Source of the DNA: Nageia nagi
Lineage: Eukaryota > Pinophyta
Assembly: GCA_050084985.1 (NCBI GenBank)
Contig: JBITNC010000001.1
Coordinates: 65,038,001 to 65,102,000 of the forward strand
DNA length: 64,000 nucleotides
Reading direction: 5' to 3'
The position numbers were made by a program, and so were the translations under genes. A model generated the notes under the pieces. The model searched no databases, was not told where the DNA came from, and saw only the letters and a program-made list of their open reading frames with translations. Positions 22,170 through 33,429 of this stretch are shown in pieces (the stretch's first letter is position 1; each line of letters opens with the position of its first letter).

Positions 22170-22350
22170 GAATCATTAGTATATAAAACTCTCAAATAAT
22201 TCTAAAGAGAGTCCTAGGTTCAAATCCTCCCCTCACATGTTGGCAATATGTCTCAAATATTACATGATGATGATATGTCTTGATTTTTGAATCATTTGTA
22301 GAAGGGATGGTGCCCTTTAAATAACCCTTCTTGAACATTAATAAAAAAAT
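22170..22350 (+). repeat. Possible tRNA-derived SINE
   Basis: GGTTCAAATCC at 22213-22223 fits the pol III B box (GGTTCRANNCC). A poorly matching A-box-like stretch lies about 35-40 bases upstream. The unit ends near an A-rich TAATAAAAAAATTAAT tail. No target duplication was established and the A box is degenerate. Confidence 0.35.
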
Positions 22351-22359
22351 TAATACATA

Positions 22360-24937
22360 AAATAAAATTAATATTAAGATATTTTTAAAATAGAAAAATA
22401 TCTATTAGAAAGAGAGAATAACAAATATATTAACCACGTAGAAAATTTGGTTGATAATATGTTAGGAAGTGACATAAGGACTCATCCCTTGTGAATAGAA
22501 ATTGGATTTAGACCATATAAATAATTTTCATGATGTAATAATATATTGAAATATGTATTAATGGTATCAAAAATTGAACCTTAACCTTGTATGAAATTAC
22601 AAGTATAAAATTGAAGTAAAGGAAGAGATCAATATCATAATGCATACACCTTGAATATATCCCTTTCCCAAAATTATTATTAGTTATAATTAATTCTAAC
22701 TATTGTTGATCATATTCATTTCTACCCTACCACTAGCATTAATTTGATTAATGTTGAATCATCCTTCTATATATTTAATACCCATCATTAACCACTAATT
22801 ATTAGACCCCTCACCCTTACCTTTTCCTATCCCTTTATCTTTGTGTCACCATTAGACCAAGCTAAAGTCTACATTATCCTTAACTTACTAATTAAGCCCT
22901 TCACATTATATTATTATCTATCTCATCTTACCCAAATGGAGATACATGTCCCTCTATGCCTCTTAAATAAGCCTATAATACTACACACTCCACTCTACCT
23001 TTCCCCATAAGGAGGCATGACCTCTCTTCCATGCACAATCCATACTAACCCTCCCTCTTGCACACTTACCTCTTGAGTGTGTATTAAGGAAGGTGCCACA
23101 TCACCCTCCAATTGAGGAACCCTTACAAGTCTATGATACACCCCAATTTGGAGGAAAATATGGGGGAGAGGAAGATTAAGGTGATGTTATTATTTTATAT
23201 TTAGAATGCTTGTATATCCACTTCACAACCACTACTCATGATATTATTATCATACCATGTATTTTATGAACTACTCATGATCCCTCCCACCAAATATCTT
23301 CAAACTTCACTAGAAGCACCTTAAGATAATAATCAATACAACCCTCAACTCATGTTTATGTTTTATAGTTTTAGATTCCTTTGCTATATTGATTCATTAA
23401 TCTTATACTAATACTAGGATAATTCACTAGTTCTATTATAGATAAAAACTCTATTTCAGTTAATAATTTCAACTCAATACTTTCAAGGTAGGTAAAAGGA
23501 CTATTATATTAACTATTTATATTCAATTTTCAATCAAAATCTATACCTTTAAATTAATTGTTAACGTGTTTTAAGAAAGAGGGATTAATAAACTCATGAT
23601 GTTAGTTCTTAGGGGGACAATTCAAACCCTTAACAAGTGCTCTAACTAGATTTGTTTAGTATTTTGCATGTACTTCCCAAAGGTGACAGCTCTAAGCCTA
23701 CACATATGGAGGTTATCTTATAAGAAAAAGTTAGAAATCAGTGTTCATATATTTTAATAGGTTTGCATTTTTTGTAATTTTACATTTTGATAATAATGAT
23801 GGGATCATCATTGATCTTAGGAATTACCCTAAATTAGGGTCTTAAGTTTTGTTAAAATTGAATTTCTTGAGTTTTTTAATTTTCACTTCATAAACCTTTT
23901 TTACACTTCATATTATAACTAACTTTAGTCTCTTTATTTTTCTATTTTTTTATTGATTTTCATATGAGCAATATCAATTATACTGGAACCAATTCTATGA
24001 TAAATAGTTTTTCAAAAAACATAGGTTTACAAAAATTAGTGTACTAATTTTTCACTACCTTTTAACAAATGTGAACTGATTCATTAAATCAAGTTAATAA
24101 TCTACTCATTTTATTTTTTCATAAAATTTAGAGCACATTATCCAAAGGTTGAAAAATACATATAAATAGACCCTAAAATTATAGGATTAAGCTATTATTT
24201 TTCATCTAATCTTATTTTAAACATTTTAACTTAGATTATGATTTAAGTTTTTCTTTACTTCCTTAGTAATTTAACTTACAAAATAAGTGGGTCCAAGTGT
24301 GTATATTCTCTCATTTTGCATTGAAAGGTGATCTTAAGGATAAAAAAATATTTGGTTTAAGGATTGAGAATAATTTTTCTTAATTATTTCACTTAGGAGT
24401 TTCTCTAAAAGTTCAACTTGCACATATTAAAAGAAAATGGAAAATATGTATACTCTCCTCTTGTGTCACATGATAATCTTGAGCATCAAAAAGGTGATTG
24501 GTTTCTTGGAATAAAGAAAATCTAATACATACATAAACAAAGTTTTTTCTTTTTTATCTAAACACATAAATCATGCTAAAAGGGGCTAAGAATTCTCCCA
24601 TAAATCCCAATCTTAATGGAGGAACCAAATAGGATAGGAAATGATGATCATTATATGAAGAATGATAAACTGGTAGTAATTTTGGATAAAGGGCATAATC
24701 ATAAATTGACATCACCTCTAAAAGATAATATTGAAAGAAATACATAGAGAGAAAATGTCAATCTACCTCATTCAAAAATGGGTATTAGAATGCTGAAACC
24801 TTCAAAATTTGGGGTAGAAAGGATTTTTTGTAGTTTTGGTAATCACTCATTCCCTCAAATTGAATTCTCATATGGGCCTTTGATTTGTGGTGAAATGTAA
24901 AATGAATATGCAATTATTGTTGTTAGTGAACTAATAT
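22360..24937. other. AT-rich DNA with a pyrimidine-rich block, no gene seen
   Basis: No coding frame or element boundary is supported. From about 22690 to 23120 the plus strand is markedly C/T-rich with repeated CCCT, CCACAT and CACCATTA words, unlike its surroundings; it could be an eroded LTR. The minus-strand open frame at 24554-24745 resembles nothing known. Confidence 0.45.
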
Positions 24938-24942
24938 ATAAT

Positions 24943-26379
24943 TTTCATAGACCATTTCTTTCACATTCTTGAATAGTTTTTTATTTGTTTAAAGTGTGTT
25001 GAACCAGATTAATGTTAAAAAATTGGACCAAGTATGGTAACATTCTTCTCATTTGTATTGTTTAACCTACAAATTGAAAATATTAAATGATAGGTTAAGA
25101 GGTTAAGAAACTAAAAATAAATAAATTAAATAGAGTAACCAAAACTTATCCTAAATTATGCCTAAACCTAATTAGCTCTAAACTAATCCCTACTTGTAAA
25201 TCTACCCTTTATCCTATCCAAATATTATCCTAAGTCTAAAATAGTGATTGGAATTTGTAATGAATTAAGTGCATGAAAAAACATTCTTTGAATATTGTTG
25301 ATCAACAAGATTTTAATGTATGACTCTTGATGAATACCATGTGGCTTAAGATCATTCATTTGCTAGAAAAACCTAGGCTTAATCTAATACTCCATAACAT
25401 TCTCTAGATTTACAAATGCTAGGGTTAGGGTTTACCTTGTTCTCCATAGTTGTTGGTATTCTCTCATCATGGCAGATAGTGATAACATTATGTTTGTTCT
25501 TCAATCATTTTGTGAGTTATTACAAAGAAATTGGTTTTTTTTCACTATATTTATGATTATTTACCTTATGGCATCGAATTTTTTGGAGGTTTATCTATAA
25601 CCACAAAGCCTTCTTGTTTACCAATTATTTATTTACTATTATAGGAGGAATTTTGTTAGTTTTCATCCACCTTGATGGTGGTAACAAACCTTATTTGATG
25701 GAGTTATCTTGCTTAATTTGGAATCATTAGGGCATTTAGGTAGTAGGAAGAGTCTTCTCTTTGTTGTGGGTACCTAGAAATAGGATTTTGCCTACTGGTT
25801 GGGGTGTTGATTGGTTTGTACTAAATTTACATGTAAGTGGAGTTTTTGGGTCTATCTATTTATTGGTTGTAAGTGTAGGCTTGTTGGCATGTTACTATGA
25901 AACATTAATATTGTTCCATGTTAGTGGAAGGGTTAAGTTAAGTTGTTTGCAGTGTTGAAATTGTTTTTCAAAATATGAATAGTATATGGTATATGAAAAA
26001 TTTGAGCATGTTGTATTTTGAATGATTAAAATGTTACTCTATACATATTTGTTAAATTCCTTTCAATAAATAGCCTATTTTGTAGTAAAATGTTAGGGCA
26101 TAATTGGAAGAAAACTACCTATTAAATAGGAGTGCAACTTCATCCATTAATGCTATGAACAATTGAACCTAAAATTTAAAGGGGTCTACAAATTCAATAT
26201 TGTAAATACCAAGCTTGGGGAAATAAAATGGTTTATACTATTTTTTTAAATAAAAAATGATTATTTTGAATTCATATATTGCATTCCATGAATGCATAGT
26301 GTTTGAAATTATTATTTTTAAGAGTTTTGAGGAAGTATATAAATGTATAATCATATTGTACATATAGTGGTAGCTACAA
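24943..26379 (+). repeat. 5' LTR of element C, first part
   Basis: Aligns with 44725-46213 of the 3' LTR. The first bases are TTTCATAG where the 3' LTR has TGTCATGG, so the terminal TG has mutated. It contains an open frame of about 80 codons around 25740-25958 (WVPRNRILPTGWGVDW) that is also open in the other LTR; no family is recognised and it may be chance. Interrupted at TACAA (26375-26379) by element B. Confidence 0.85.
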
Positions 26380-27576
26380 TGATCCAAAATTTGGATCCCT
26401 TTAACATTTAGTAATCTCCATTTTAGTGTGTTCATTGTGATCATCTTGTCTTCAACTTTTCAATGCTTCTTTCAGATCGAGAATCCATCTGGTATGTGGA
26501 AGATATGGTATTAATTCAGTTTGAGTATTTTGAAAAAAAATAAAAAAAGATTAAAAAAAATAAAAATTCAAATGTGTTTGGTGGCCAACGAAGGGGGGGA
26601 CCACTGGACCATTAGGAGGAGGTAAGATGCATGGAGTGCCTATGTGGAAGTGAGGCATGTGTGGAAGGTTGACTGCATGATTGCCAACATGGAGGTGAGG
26701 CGGGTGAAAATCATGTGGATACCGCCTGTTGGAGATCGCCTATTGGAAACCACCCGTGTGATCGCCAAGCCACCTGTGTGCAACTACCGCTTGTCCACCT
26801 ATATGTGATCACAAATCAAACCATCTGACCACCAACAAGATTACCCATGCCATTGCCTGACCACCAGCCAAGCTACCAGTCAACCAGGTTGACTTCTTCC
26901 CAACATGTGCCACATGTTGCCACCATAGTGCACCCGATTTAAAGTTTTTTTAATGTATTTTGGCATTTTCAAAGGTTTATGGTGATTTTTGATTTGCCTA
27001 AGGTCCTATTATTAGGTTGAGTTAATTTTATCAACCTGAAATAGTCCAAAGAGCATATTATTTCAATTTCAGAGTTCATTTTGGGGAGATTTTTACAACC
27101 ATTTGAGCCCAAATTTGATAGGAAGATCAAGGAGGTTAATGGGTATCTGAAAGTAGGTTTTTTTTTATCAAATTTCCTAGTTGTAATACTCTCCAATTTT
27201 AGCCCCTAAAATTGTATAAAAGGGGAGCAAATTGGACGTGAAAAAAAGGAGGATTTCAGGAAGGTTATTTTCAGTTCTTGTTGTGATTTTCAGAGTTGTG
27301 AGTGTGTTGTGAATGTGAGAGGAGGTTTTGAAGGACCATGGAGGCCTTGTAAAGTGATTCAACCCATTGATAGTAGAGAGATTTTGAGCTAGATGTAACC
27401 CACACTGGGTGAACCAGGATAAGTTTGCTTGTCTCTTTCTATGGTGAATGCTTTTCTCTTCTCTATGTTTACAATTATTTTCCTGATTTTCCTTTACAAG
27501 CACTTAATTATTTTAAGTGTGAATTGATCCTAAGAAAAGGTTAAATTGAAATTTTAATATTATAGTTTATGGATCA
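26380..27576 (+). repeat. 5' LTR of element B
   Basis: TG...CA ended. A TATA box TATAAAAGG lies at 27215-27223, preceded by an otherwise AT-rich 3' half. The 5' half contains a noticeably GC-rich block (about 26580-26940) with CCACC, CCAGC and GGTTGAC words. A motif around CCCACACTGGGTGAACCAGG (27392-27420) in the R/U5 part is shared with the copia LTR. Confidence 0.95.
27215..27223 (+). promoter_or_regulatory. TATA box of element B 5' LTR
   Basis: TATAAAAGG, conserved at the same place in the 3' LTR (37690-37698). It is a canonical plant TATA box and marks the likely U3/R border about 30 bases downstream. Confidence 0.7.
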
Positions 27577-27580
27577 AGTT

Positions 27581-27592
27581 TGGTATCAGAGC
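27581..27592 (+). other. Primer binding site of element B
   Basis: TGGTATCAGAGC, four bases after the 5' LTR, is the exact complement of the 3' end of initiator tRNA-Met as used by many plant LTR elements. Confidence 0.9.
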
Positions 27593-27657
27593 AGTTGAAA
27601 TCATTGGGATAACCTATATTTTTGAGATTGTTGTTGGTGTTTGGAAAGTGTTCTTGC

Positions 27658-28095
27658 ATGTATACCAAGTCACAAAGCAAGAAAGGAGAAGGAGAATTTG
27701 TGGAGGAGGATCCAGAAATTGGTTCTAGAGTTTGGCTAAAGAAGCAAAGAGAGCTTGGATCCATAGCCAATGAAGGAGGGTCTAATGTGGAAAAGTAAAT
27801 TGCTAATCTCTCCACAATGTTCCAGAAGATGTCTCTATAATTCCAACATTTTCAAGAACAACAATACAAGAAAAATGAAGGTGAAACTAGTGAATGTAAT
27901 AAAATTGACAATGATGTTACACATAGTGTTTTTCAAAGTTCTCCTTTGAAATTGGAAGTTAAATTTGATTTGCCTACTTTAATTGGAGAAGGGAATGCTC
28001 AGAAGTTAGACCATTGGATTAAACAAATTGAAGTATATTGTAGAATTCAAAAATTGTAAGAGATGAGGATAAAATCCAATTAGCAACTCTTAAAA
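27658..28095 (+). pseudogene. Gag of element B, N-terminal part
   Basis: The first ATG after the primer binding site (27658) opens a frame with MYTKSQSKKGEGEFVEE, a charged N-terminus, then point stops, then LKLEVKFDLPTLIGEGNAQK and LDHWIKQIEVYCRIQKL. LDHW-x-x-Q-(I/L)E-x-Y is the start of the gypsy capsid domain. The frame is cut at 28095 by element D and continues at 32766. Apart from D there are at least two in-frame stops and a frameshift near 28056. Confidence 0.75.
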
Positions 28096-29204
28096 TGTAA
28101 TGTCCCCAAATTTGTAAAACATCCACTTTCTCTTCTCTTGGAGTGTGACGTTCATGGCAAAGGAGGAGAAACCAAAAATAAATTAATTTAGGAGTATTTT
28201 ATTAATATTTTGCATTTATTTCTGTAACCAAGGCTAAAGAGACCCTTGAGGCACTCACCCTTGGATTTTATTTAATTAATATGGCTCAATTATTTGTAAT
28301 TAATGCAATATTAGTCTCTCATAATGGGACATTGCATTTATGAGCCATTGATCTTGTAATTTGGCATCTCTAGGCAACCATTATGGAACGTTGGGATTCC
28401 TGGGTCCCTAGATGATTTAATTTGTCATCCCAAGACACCAGAAGAGGGACGTTGCACTTTGGGTGATTCCAAGGTATGAGAGATCTTGTTATAAAAGGAG
28501 ATGGGATGCATCATTTAGGGGCATTATTGAAGATCATCAGAGTTTATCTCTTTTCAAGGGTTAGGAGCTAGTGGAGTTGTAGCTTTCCAGCTAGCTTAGT
28601 GGGAGAGCTCGAGCCAGTGTGGAGGAGTTCTTACCTAAGCTAGGATAGTAGCTCGAGCCAATGAGGTGGAGTTGCTAGAGTAGCTCGAGCTAATGAGGTG
28701 GAGTTATTGGAATAGTTTGAGCTAATGTGGTGGAACTATTTCATCCCTAATCCAGATCTAGCCAGTGGGGTAGATCCAAATCTAGCCAGTGTAGCCATAT
28801 TCCAAATCTAGATCTAACCTACCAAATCAATGTGAGGAGGCACATCCTAGATCTAGACCAACCAAATCAGTGTGAGGAGGCTCATCCAGCATTGGGGAGA
28901 AGAGGTTAAAGAACTTGCAAGGCCAAATCATCCAAATCTACCTTATGAGGGCAAACATCCCCCTTCTTGAGCATTTAGGTATTTTTCCTTGAGTATTATA
29001 CTTGTCCATTTAGGACATCCCAGCTCTTGAAGAATAAAATTCATTTCTGACTCTATTTCTTGTTCAATTTGCAGATTTGATTTAAATTGAGCTAGTTAGA
29101 AAAATATAAAAATATATATATATAAATTCCTAAGTAGTTATATTTCAACTTGGAATATTACACTTTAACAAAAATTACATTTTGTGAGTTTTGGAGATAT
29201 TACA
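28096..29204 (+). repeat. 5' LTR of element D
   Basis: TATA box TATAAAAGG at 28491-28499. Downstream, 28649-28741 carries three 32-bp tandem units starting TAGCTCGAGC (the third TAGTTTGAGC), and 28800-28890 a second short duplication with GTGAGGAGGC. The units persist in the 3' LTR (about 32207-32300), so they predate insertion. Confidence 0.95.
28491..28499 (+). promoter_or_regulatory. TATA box of element D 5' LTR
   Basis: TATAAAAGG, also present at 32050-32058 in the 3' LTR; likely start of R shortly downstream. Confidence 0.7.
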
Positions 29205-29205
29205 G

Positions 29206-29217
29206 TGGTATCAGAGC
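29206..29217 (+). other. Primer binding site of element D
   Basis: TGGTATCAGAGC one base after the 5' LTR; initiator tRNA-Met type. Confidence 0.9.
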
Positions 29218-29374
29218 TAGTTTTCCTACCAGCCTATATTAGCTCATGCCGTCCAAGATCCATAATTACTAATTGAGAGGAAGAAGTGATCCTAATTACT
29301 AGTCAAGCTTGGAGGAGAGAGACATAATAGATCTAGAGGGATCTGAAGAGTGGGAGGAAGTCAGATAAGGGAAC

Positions 29375-31123
29375 ATGGCCGATTCCAACATAGCCATCCT
29401 AGAGGCATTAAGGAAGATGACAGAGCAATTGCAAATACTCATGTCCCAAAGAGGGAACCAAACTCCACCACCTAGCTGGGAGAATAGAAACAACCAAGGA
29501 GAGAGCTCATTTGGGGCTAGATCTTATTATCAAAAGTCTGTACCTATTCCACCTAAGCCTCTTTTCAAAAAAGAGGAAGATCTAAAGGAGATCTATCAGA
29601 GACATCAGGAGAGGCTCGACCAATTGTTTGATGAGTACATGACAAAACCAGTAGAGTATAAAAACATCATATCTTTCCAAGAATTTTATGGACAATTGTA
29701 GGGAGGACAAGGAGGATGCCCACCTATCTTTAAGGAGCCATTGCAGAAGATCCAATTGGAGAAATTTGATGGAGGTGTGGGGATCTTGGCAAGAGGATGG
29801 ATTCACCAACTCCAAATGTACCTATATTTCAATTCCATGGTAGAAGATGAGGCCATACATTTTGCCACACTCTCCCTTAAGGGATGAGCCTATGAGTGGT
29901 GGCACATTGGATTGAAAATGTTAGGGCATGACCAGATCTCAACTTTTGATGAATTTTTCCAAAGGTTGCTGGAACATTTTGAAAAGAAGATTGAAGAAAG
30001 TTACTTCCATGAGCTCACCAAGATCCAATAGAAAGGTACAGTTGAAGAATATGTAGATGAGTTTATGAATGTTTCTATTATGGTTTCAGATCTATCAGAA
30101 GCTAGAAGGATGGCTATGTTCATGGAGGGTTTGAATGAAAATATTAGAGCATCTATCAAAGCATTTGAGCCAAATGATCTTGATGAGGTAATCAGAAGGG
30201 TTGTAGCACTTGAATCAACCAATCTGATCTGAGGAAAGAGAAATCAAGGAAGGATGCAACCACCCTAGCAACAAATTGTGCTAGTAAGTAAAACAAATGG
30301 GAGCCAAGGAAGGCTCACGTCTCCACCAAGGAGAAATGCATGGCCATTGGAGCAGACACAGAGGGATTGGGAGATCTCATGTTCTAAAATGAGAAGAAGG
30401 AAAATGTGCTTTATTTGCAGAAGATCATGGGATTCAGGCCATCACTGCAATGGGAAGGTGCAGCTTAGTTATGTAGAGGTAGTAGAGATGGAGGAACTTG
30501 AATCAGATCTATGAAGCATTTCAAAATTTGTGGAAGAGTTTTCCACTCATGGTACCTTGGCCACCATTAGTGGAGCACCCCATTGCCCCACATTACGCAT
30601 TAAGGGAAGAGCTCTAGGAGAAGAAGTGACTATTCTTATCAATGGAGGGGCATCTCACAACTTTATTGATGCTTTATTTGCTACTAAGAAAGGAGTAAGG
30701 ATGGATGTTTTTGAAGGATTCAATGTGGCCAATGCTAATGGATAGATCTCATTTTGCAATAAGGTGATTAGACAACTTCCAATTAAGACCAACAATTACT
30801 CCATGAGAAGTGATTTGTATGTATATCCCATGGGAAGGACCTTGCACATGGTCTTTGGAATTCAATGGCTGAAAATGTTGGGGGAGATTAGGACAAATTA
30901 TAACACCTTGGAAATGAAGTTCCTAGCAAATGGAAAGGAGGTCATCATGAGAGGATTACAGGGAAATAATAGGGCCACTTCACAAGCCCATTGATTGGAA
31001 GTAATAGAAGATCCAAAGCAGCAACATCAAATCATTCCTCACATCCCAAACAGAACTACCATGCAAGATGTCACCCAGTCCCAAGGTAACATGCCCACAT
31101 TTGCTCAGCCACTAACAAATTAG
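29375..31123 (+). pseudogene. Gag-protease polyprotein of element D
   Basis: From the ATG at 29375 one reading frame can be followed without a single frameshift to a TAG at 31121-31123, about 582 codons. It is broken by eight earlier stops: TAG at 29699, 30029, 30266, 30743; TGA at 29885, 30230, 30512, 30992. Domains in order: N-terminal coiled region (LEALRKMTEQLQILM), capsid domain (about codons 125-280; WIHQLQMYLYF, AYEWWHIGL, VEEYVDEFMNVS), a zinc finger (about codon 346; CFICRRSWDSGHHC), and a retropepsin with the active site written INGGASHNFID, where relatives have Asp in place of Asn. The frame ends after the protease; pol is missing. Products are inferred to be particle protein and processing enzyme. 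Confidence 0.85.
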
Positions 31124-31641
31124 TTAAGAGTGTTCTTTTTCTAGATAATAAGTTGGAGGTTGATTGAAGATTGGAAACAAGTGATAATACTTGTTTGTTA
31201 GATTTACTTCTCTTTGGCATATATGTCCCTGTTACAAGTATATTGCTACAAGATTTTTTGGGACAAATTGTCCATCATCTTGCTTAAAATGAGAAATAGA
31301 GGGATTGGAAATTTGGTATTACTTCATCATACTTTTCCTTGTGAACCACTAAGCCACTTAGACCATTGGGATGTTGGGACAAATGTATTCATGCTTGCTA
31401 AATTGCAGATTCTCCCTCCCATCATGTGATGCAGTCTTGGAATAGAAGATAACCCACTACACTCCTTGATTTCATTCAGGACTTGGACATTGGGTGTGGA
31501 GCTATGAAGGTAGACATTTTGTCCATCACTTGCAGCAGAAAATTGAAACTCTTTCTCCTTGTTTCTTTCATTCGCATTACAACTTTTAGGATGGGAAAGA
31601 GAAGGGCCAATTTATCTTGAGTTGCTTGGGGACAAGCAATT
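31124..31641 (+). other. Noncoding 3' tail of element D
   Basis: About 520 bp between the gag-protease frame and the PPT without reverse transcriptase, RNase H or integrase motifs on either strand. The last 70 bases (around TTGGGGACAAGC) resemble the sequence that ends pol and precedes the PPT in chromovirus-type elements, suggesting an internal deletion derivative. Confidence 0.6.
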
Positions 31642-31656
31642 CAGGAAGGGGAGACT

Positions 31657-32760
31657 TGTAATGTCCCCAAATTTGTAAAACATCCACTTTCTCTCCTCTT
31701 GGAGTGTGATGTTCATGGCAAAGGAGGAGAAACCAAAAATAAATTAATTTAGGAGTATTTTATTAATATTTTCCATTTATTTCTGTAACCAAGGCTAAAG
31801 AGACCCTTGAGGCACTCACCCTTGGATTTATTTAATTAATCTGGCTCAATTATTTGTAATTAATGCAATATTAGTCTCTCATAATGGGACATTACATTTA
31901 TGAGCCATTGATCTTGTAATTTAGCATCTCTAGGCAACCATTATGGGACATTGGGCTTCTTGGGTCCCTAGATGATTTAATTTGTCATCCCAAGACACCA
32001 AAAGAGGGACGTTGCACTTTGGGTGATTCCAAGGTATGAGAGATCTTGTTATAAAAGGAGATGGGATCATCATTTGGGGGAATGCTTGAAGATCATCATA
32101 GTTTATCTCTTTTTGAGGGTTAGTAGCTAGTGGAGTTGCAGCTTTCCAGCTAGCTTAGTGGGAGAGCTTGAGCCAATGTGGGGGGATTCTTACCTAAGCT
32201 ATGATAGTAGCTCAAGCCATGAGGTAGAGTTGCTAGAGTAGCTCAAGCTAGTGAGGTGGAGTTATTGGAATAGTTTAAGCCAGTGTGGTGGAACTATTCC
32301 ATCCCTAACCAGATCTAACCAATGGGGTAGATCCAAATCCAACCAATGTAGCCATATTCCAGATCCAGATCTAATCTACCAAATCAGTGTTAGGAGGCAC
32401 ATCCTAGATCCAAACTAGAAGAATCAGTGTGAGGAGGCTCGTCTAGCATTGGGGAGAAGAGGTTGAAGAACTTGCAGGGCCAGATCATCCAAATCTACCT
32501 TGTGAGGGCAAACATCCCCCTTCTTAAGCATTTGGGTATTTTTCCTTGAGTATTGTACTTATCCATTTGGATGTCCCAAACTCTTGAAGAATAAAATTCA
32601 TTTCTAGCTCTATTTCTTATTCAATTTGTAGATCTGATTTGAATTGAGCTAGTTAGAAAAATATAAAAAATATATATATAAATTCCTAAGTAGTGATATT
32701 TCAACTTGGAATATTAAACTTTAACAAAAATCATATTTTGTGAGTTTTGGGGATATTACA
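31657..32760 (+). repeat. 3' LTR of element D
   Basis: 1104 bp, TGTAATGTCC start, preceded by purine tract CAGGAAGGGGAGACT. Differences from the 5' LTR are mostly transitions plus a few one- or two-base gaps. Confidence 0.95.
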
Positions 32761-32765
32761 TAAAA

Positions 32766-33420
32766 TGAGTGGTAATGCACTTGTTTGGTGGGAAAGTTAT
32801 TTGCAAAGTAAGAATGAATCAATTCAAGCTTGTATTGCTTCTTAGACCCATTTTCTACAATTACTTAGAAATCAATTTTATCCTTTGGGTTATCATAAAA
32901 GGTAGTCATGGAATGGAAAACTTTCCATCAAGGCAAAGGGCAAAGTGTGCAAGAGTACACTATGGAATAACGAAGAAGAGATGCAATGCTAGGTATTCCT
33001 CTTGATTCTCAAGATACTCTTCTTAAGTATATTAGTGGTTTGCATAATTATTTAAGGCATACAATCTTGATGTTTGATCCAAATGATTTGGATAAAGTTT
33101 TTGTACAAGCCACTCACTTAGAAGAAAGGGGAAATTCATTAAGGATGGGAAAAAGAAAAATGCTTCCAATAACAATAGTAATAATGATTCTGAAAAGAAT
33201 AAAGGAAAGGGGAAAAAGAAAACTACGTCTACTACACAAAAAGAGAAGTATAAAGATGTATGTACACATTATCAAAAAGAAGGTCATTTAGAGGCTAAAT
33301 GTTGGAAATTGCATCCCAAATTATTCCCTAAACCTAAAGGTCAAAAGAAACAAACAAATACTGTTACTAAGGAAATTGAAGATGGTTCAGATGTAGATGA
33401 TAAAATGGCATGTATGTTTT
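32766..33420 (+). pseudogene. Gag of element B, C-terminal part
   Basis: Continues the capsid domain after element D: SGNALVWWESYLQSKNESIQ, QLLRNQFYPLGYHKR, then GIPLDSQDTLLKYISGLHN and FDPNDLDKVFVQATHLEE. The zinc knuckle near 33255-33305 reads CTHYQKEGHLEAKC; the spacing is C-x2-C-x4-H-x4-C but the second Cys is Tyr. Several frameshifts occur between blocks. The insertion of D between LKM and SGNALVWW is exact, since D plus one TAAAA can be subtracted to join the capsid domain. Confidence 0.8.
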
Positions 33421-33429
33421 GTATAATAC

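Larger units (their letters stand above)
28096..32760 (+). mobile_element. Non-autonomous gag-protease LTR element D, nested in gag of B
   Basis: LTRs 28096-29204 (1109 bp) and 31657-32760 (1104 bp), both TGTAATGTCC...GATATTACA, with perfect duplication TAAAA (28091-28095 and 32761-32765). PBS at 29206 and PPT at 31642-31656 are canonical. The internal 2452 bp hold one gag-protease frame and a 530-bp noncoding tail, with no trace of RT, RNase H or integrase. This fits the class described as terminal-repeat retrotransposons with a gag domain (TR-GAG). LTRs match at around 94-95 percent by eye. It would depend on a relative for reverse transcription and integration. Confidence 0.95.

Noticed and set aside
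22205-22230. tRNA gene
   Set aside because: Only a B-box-like GGTTCAAATCC is present; no cloverleaf with acceptor stem and anticodon arm could be built.
25761-25958. Host gene inside element C's LTR
   Set aside because: The frame repeats in the other LTR because LTRs are copies; amino-acid changes are frequent and no family matches.
27177-27815. Minus-strand open frames at the 5' LTR and leader of B
   Set aside because: Antisense to LTR, PBS and gag start; the 108-codon frame repeats in the 3' LTR simply because the LTR repeats.
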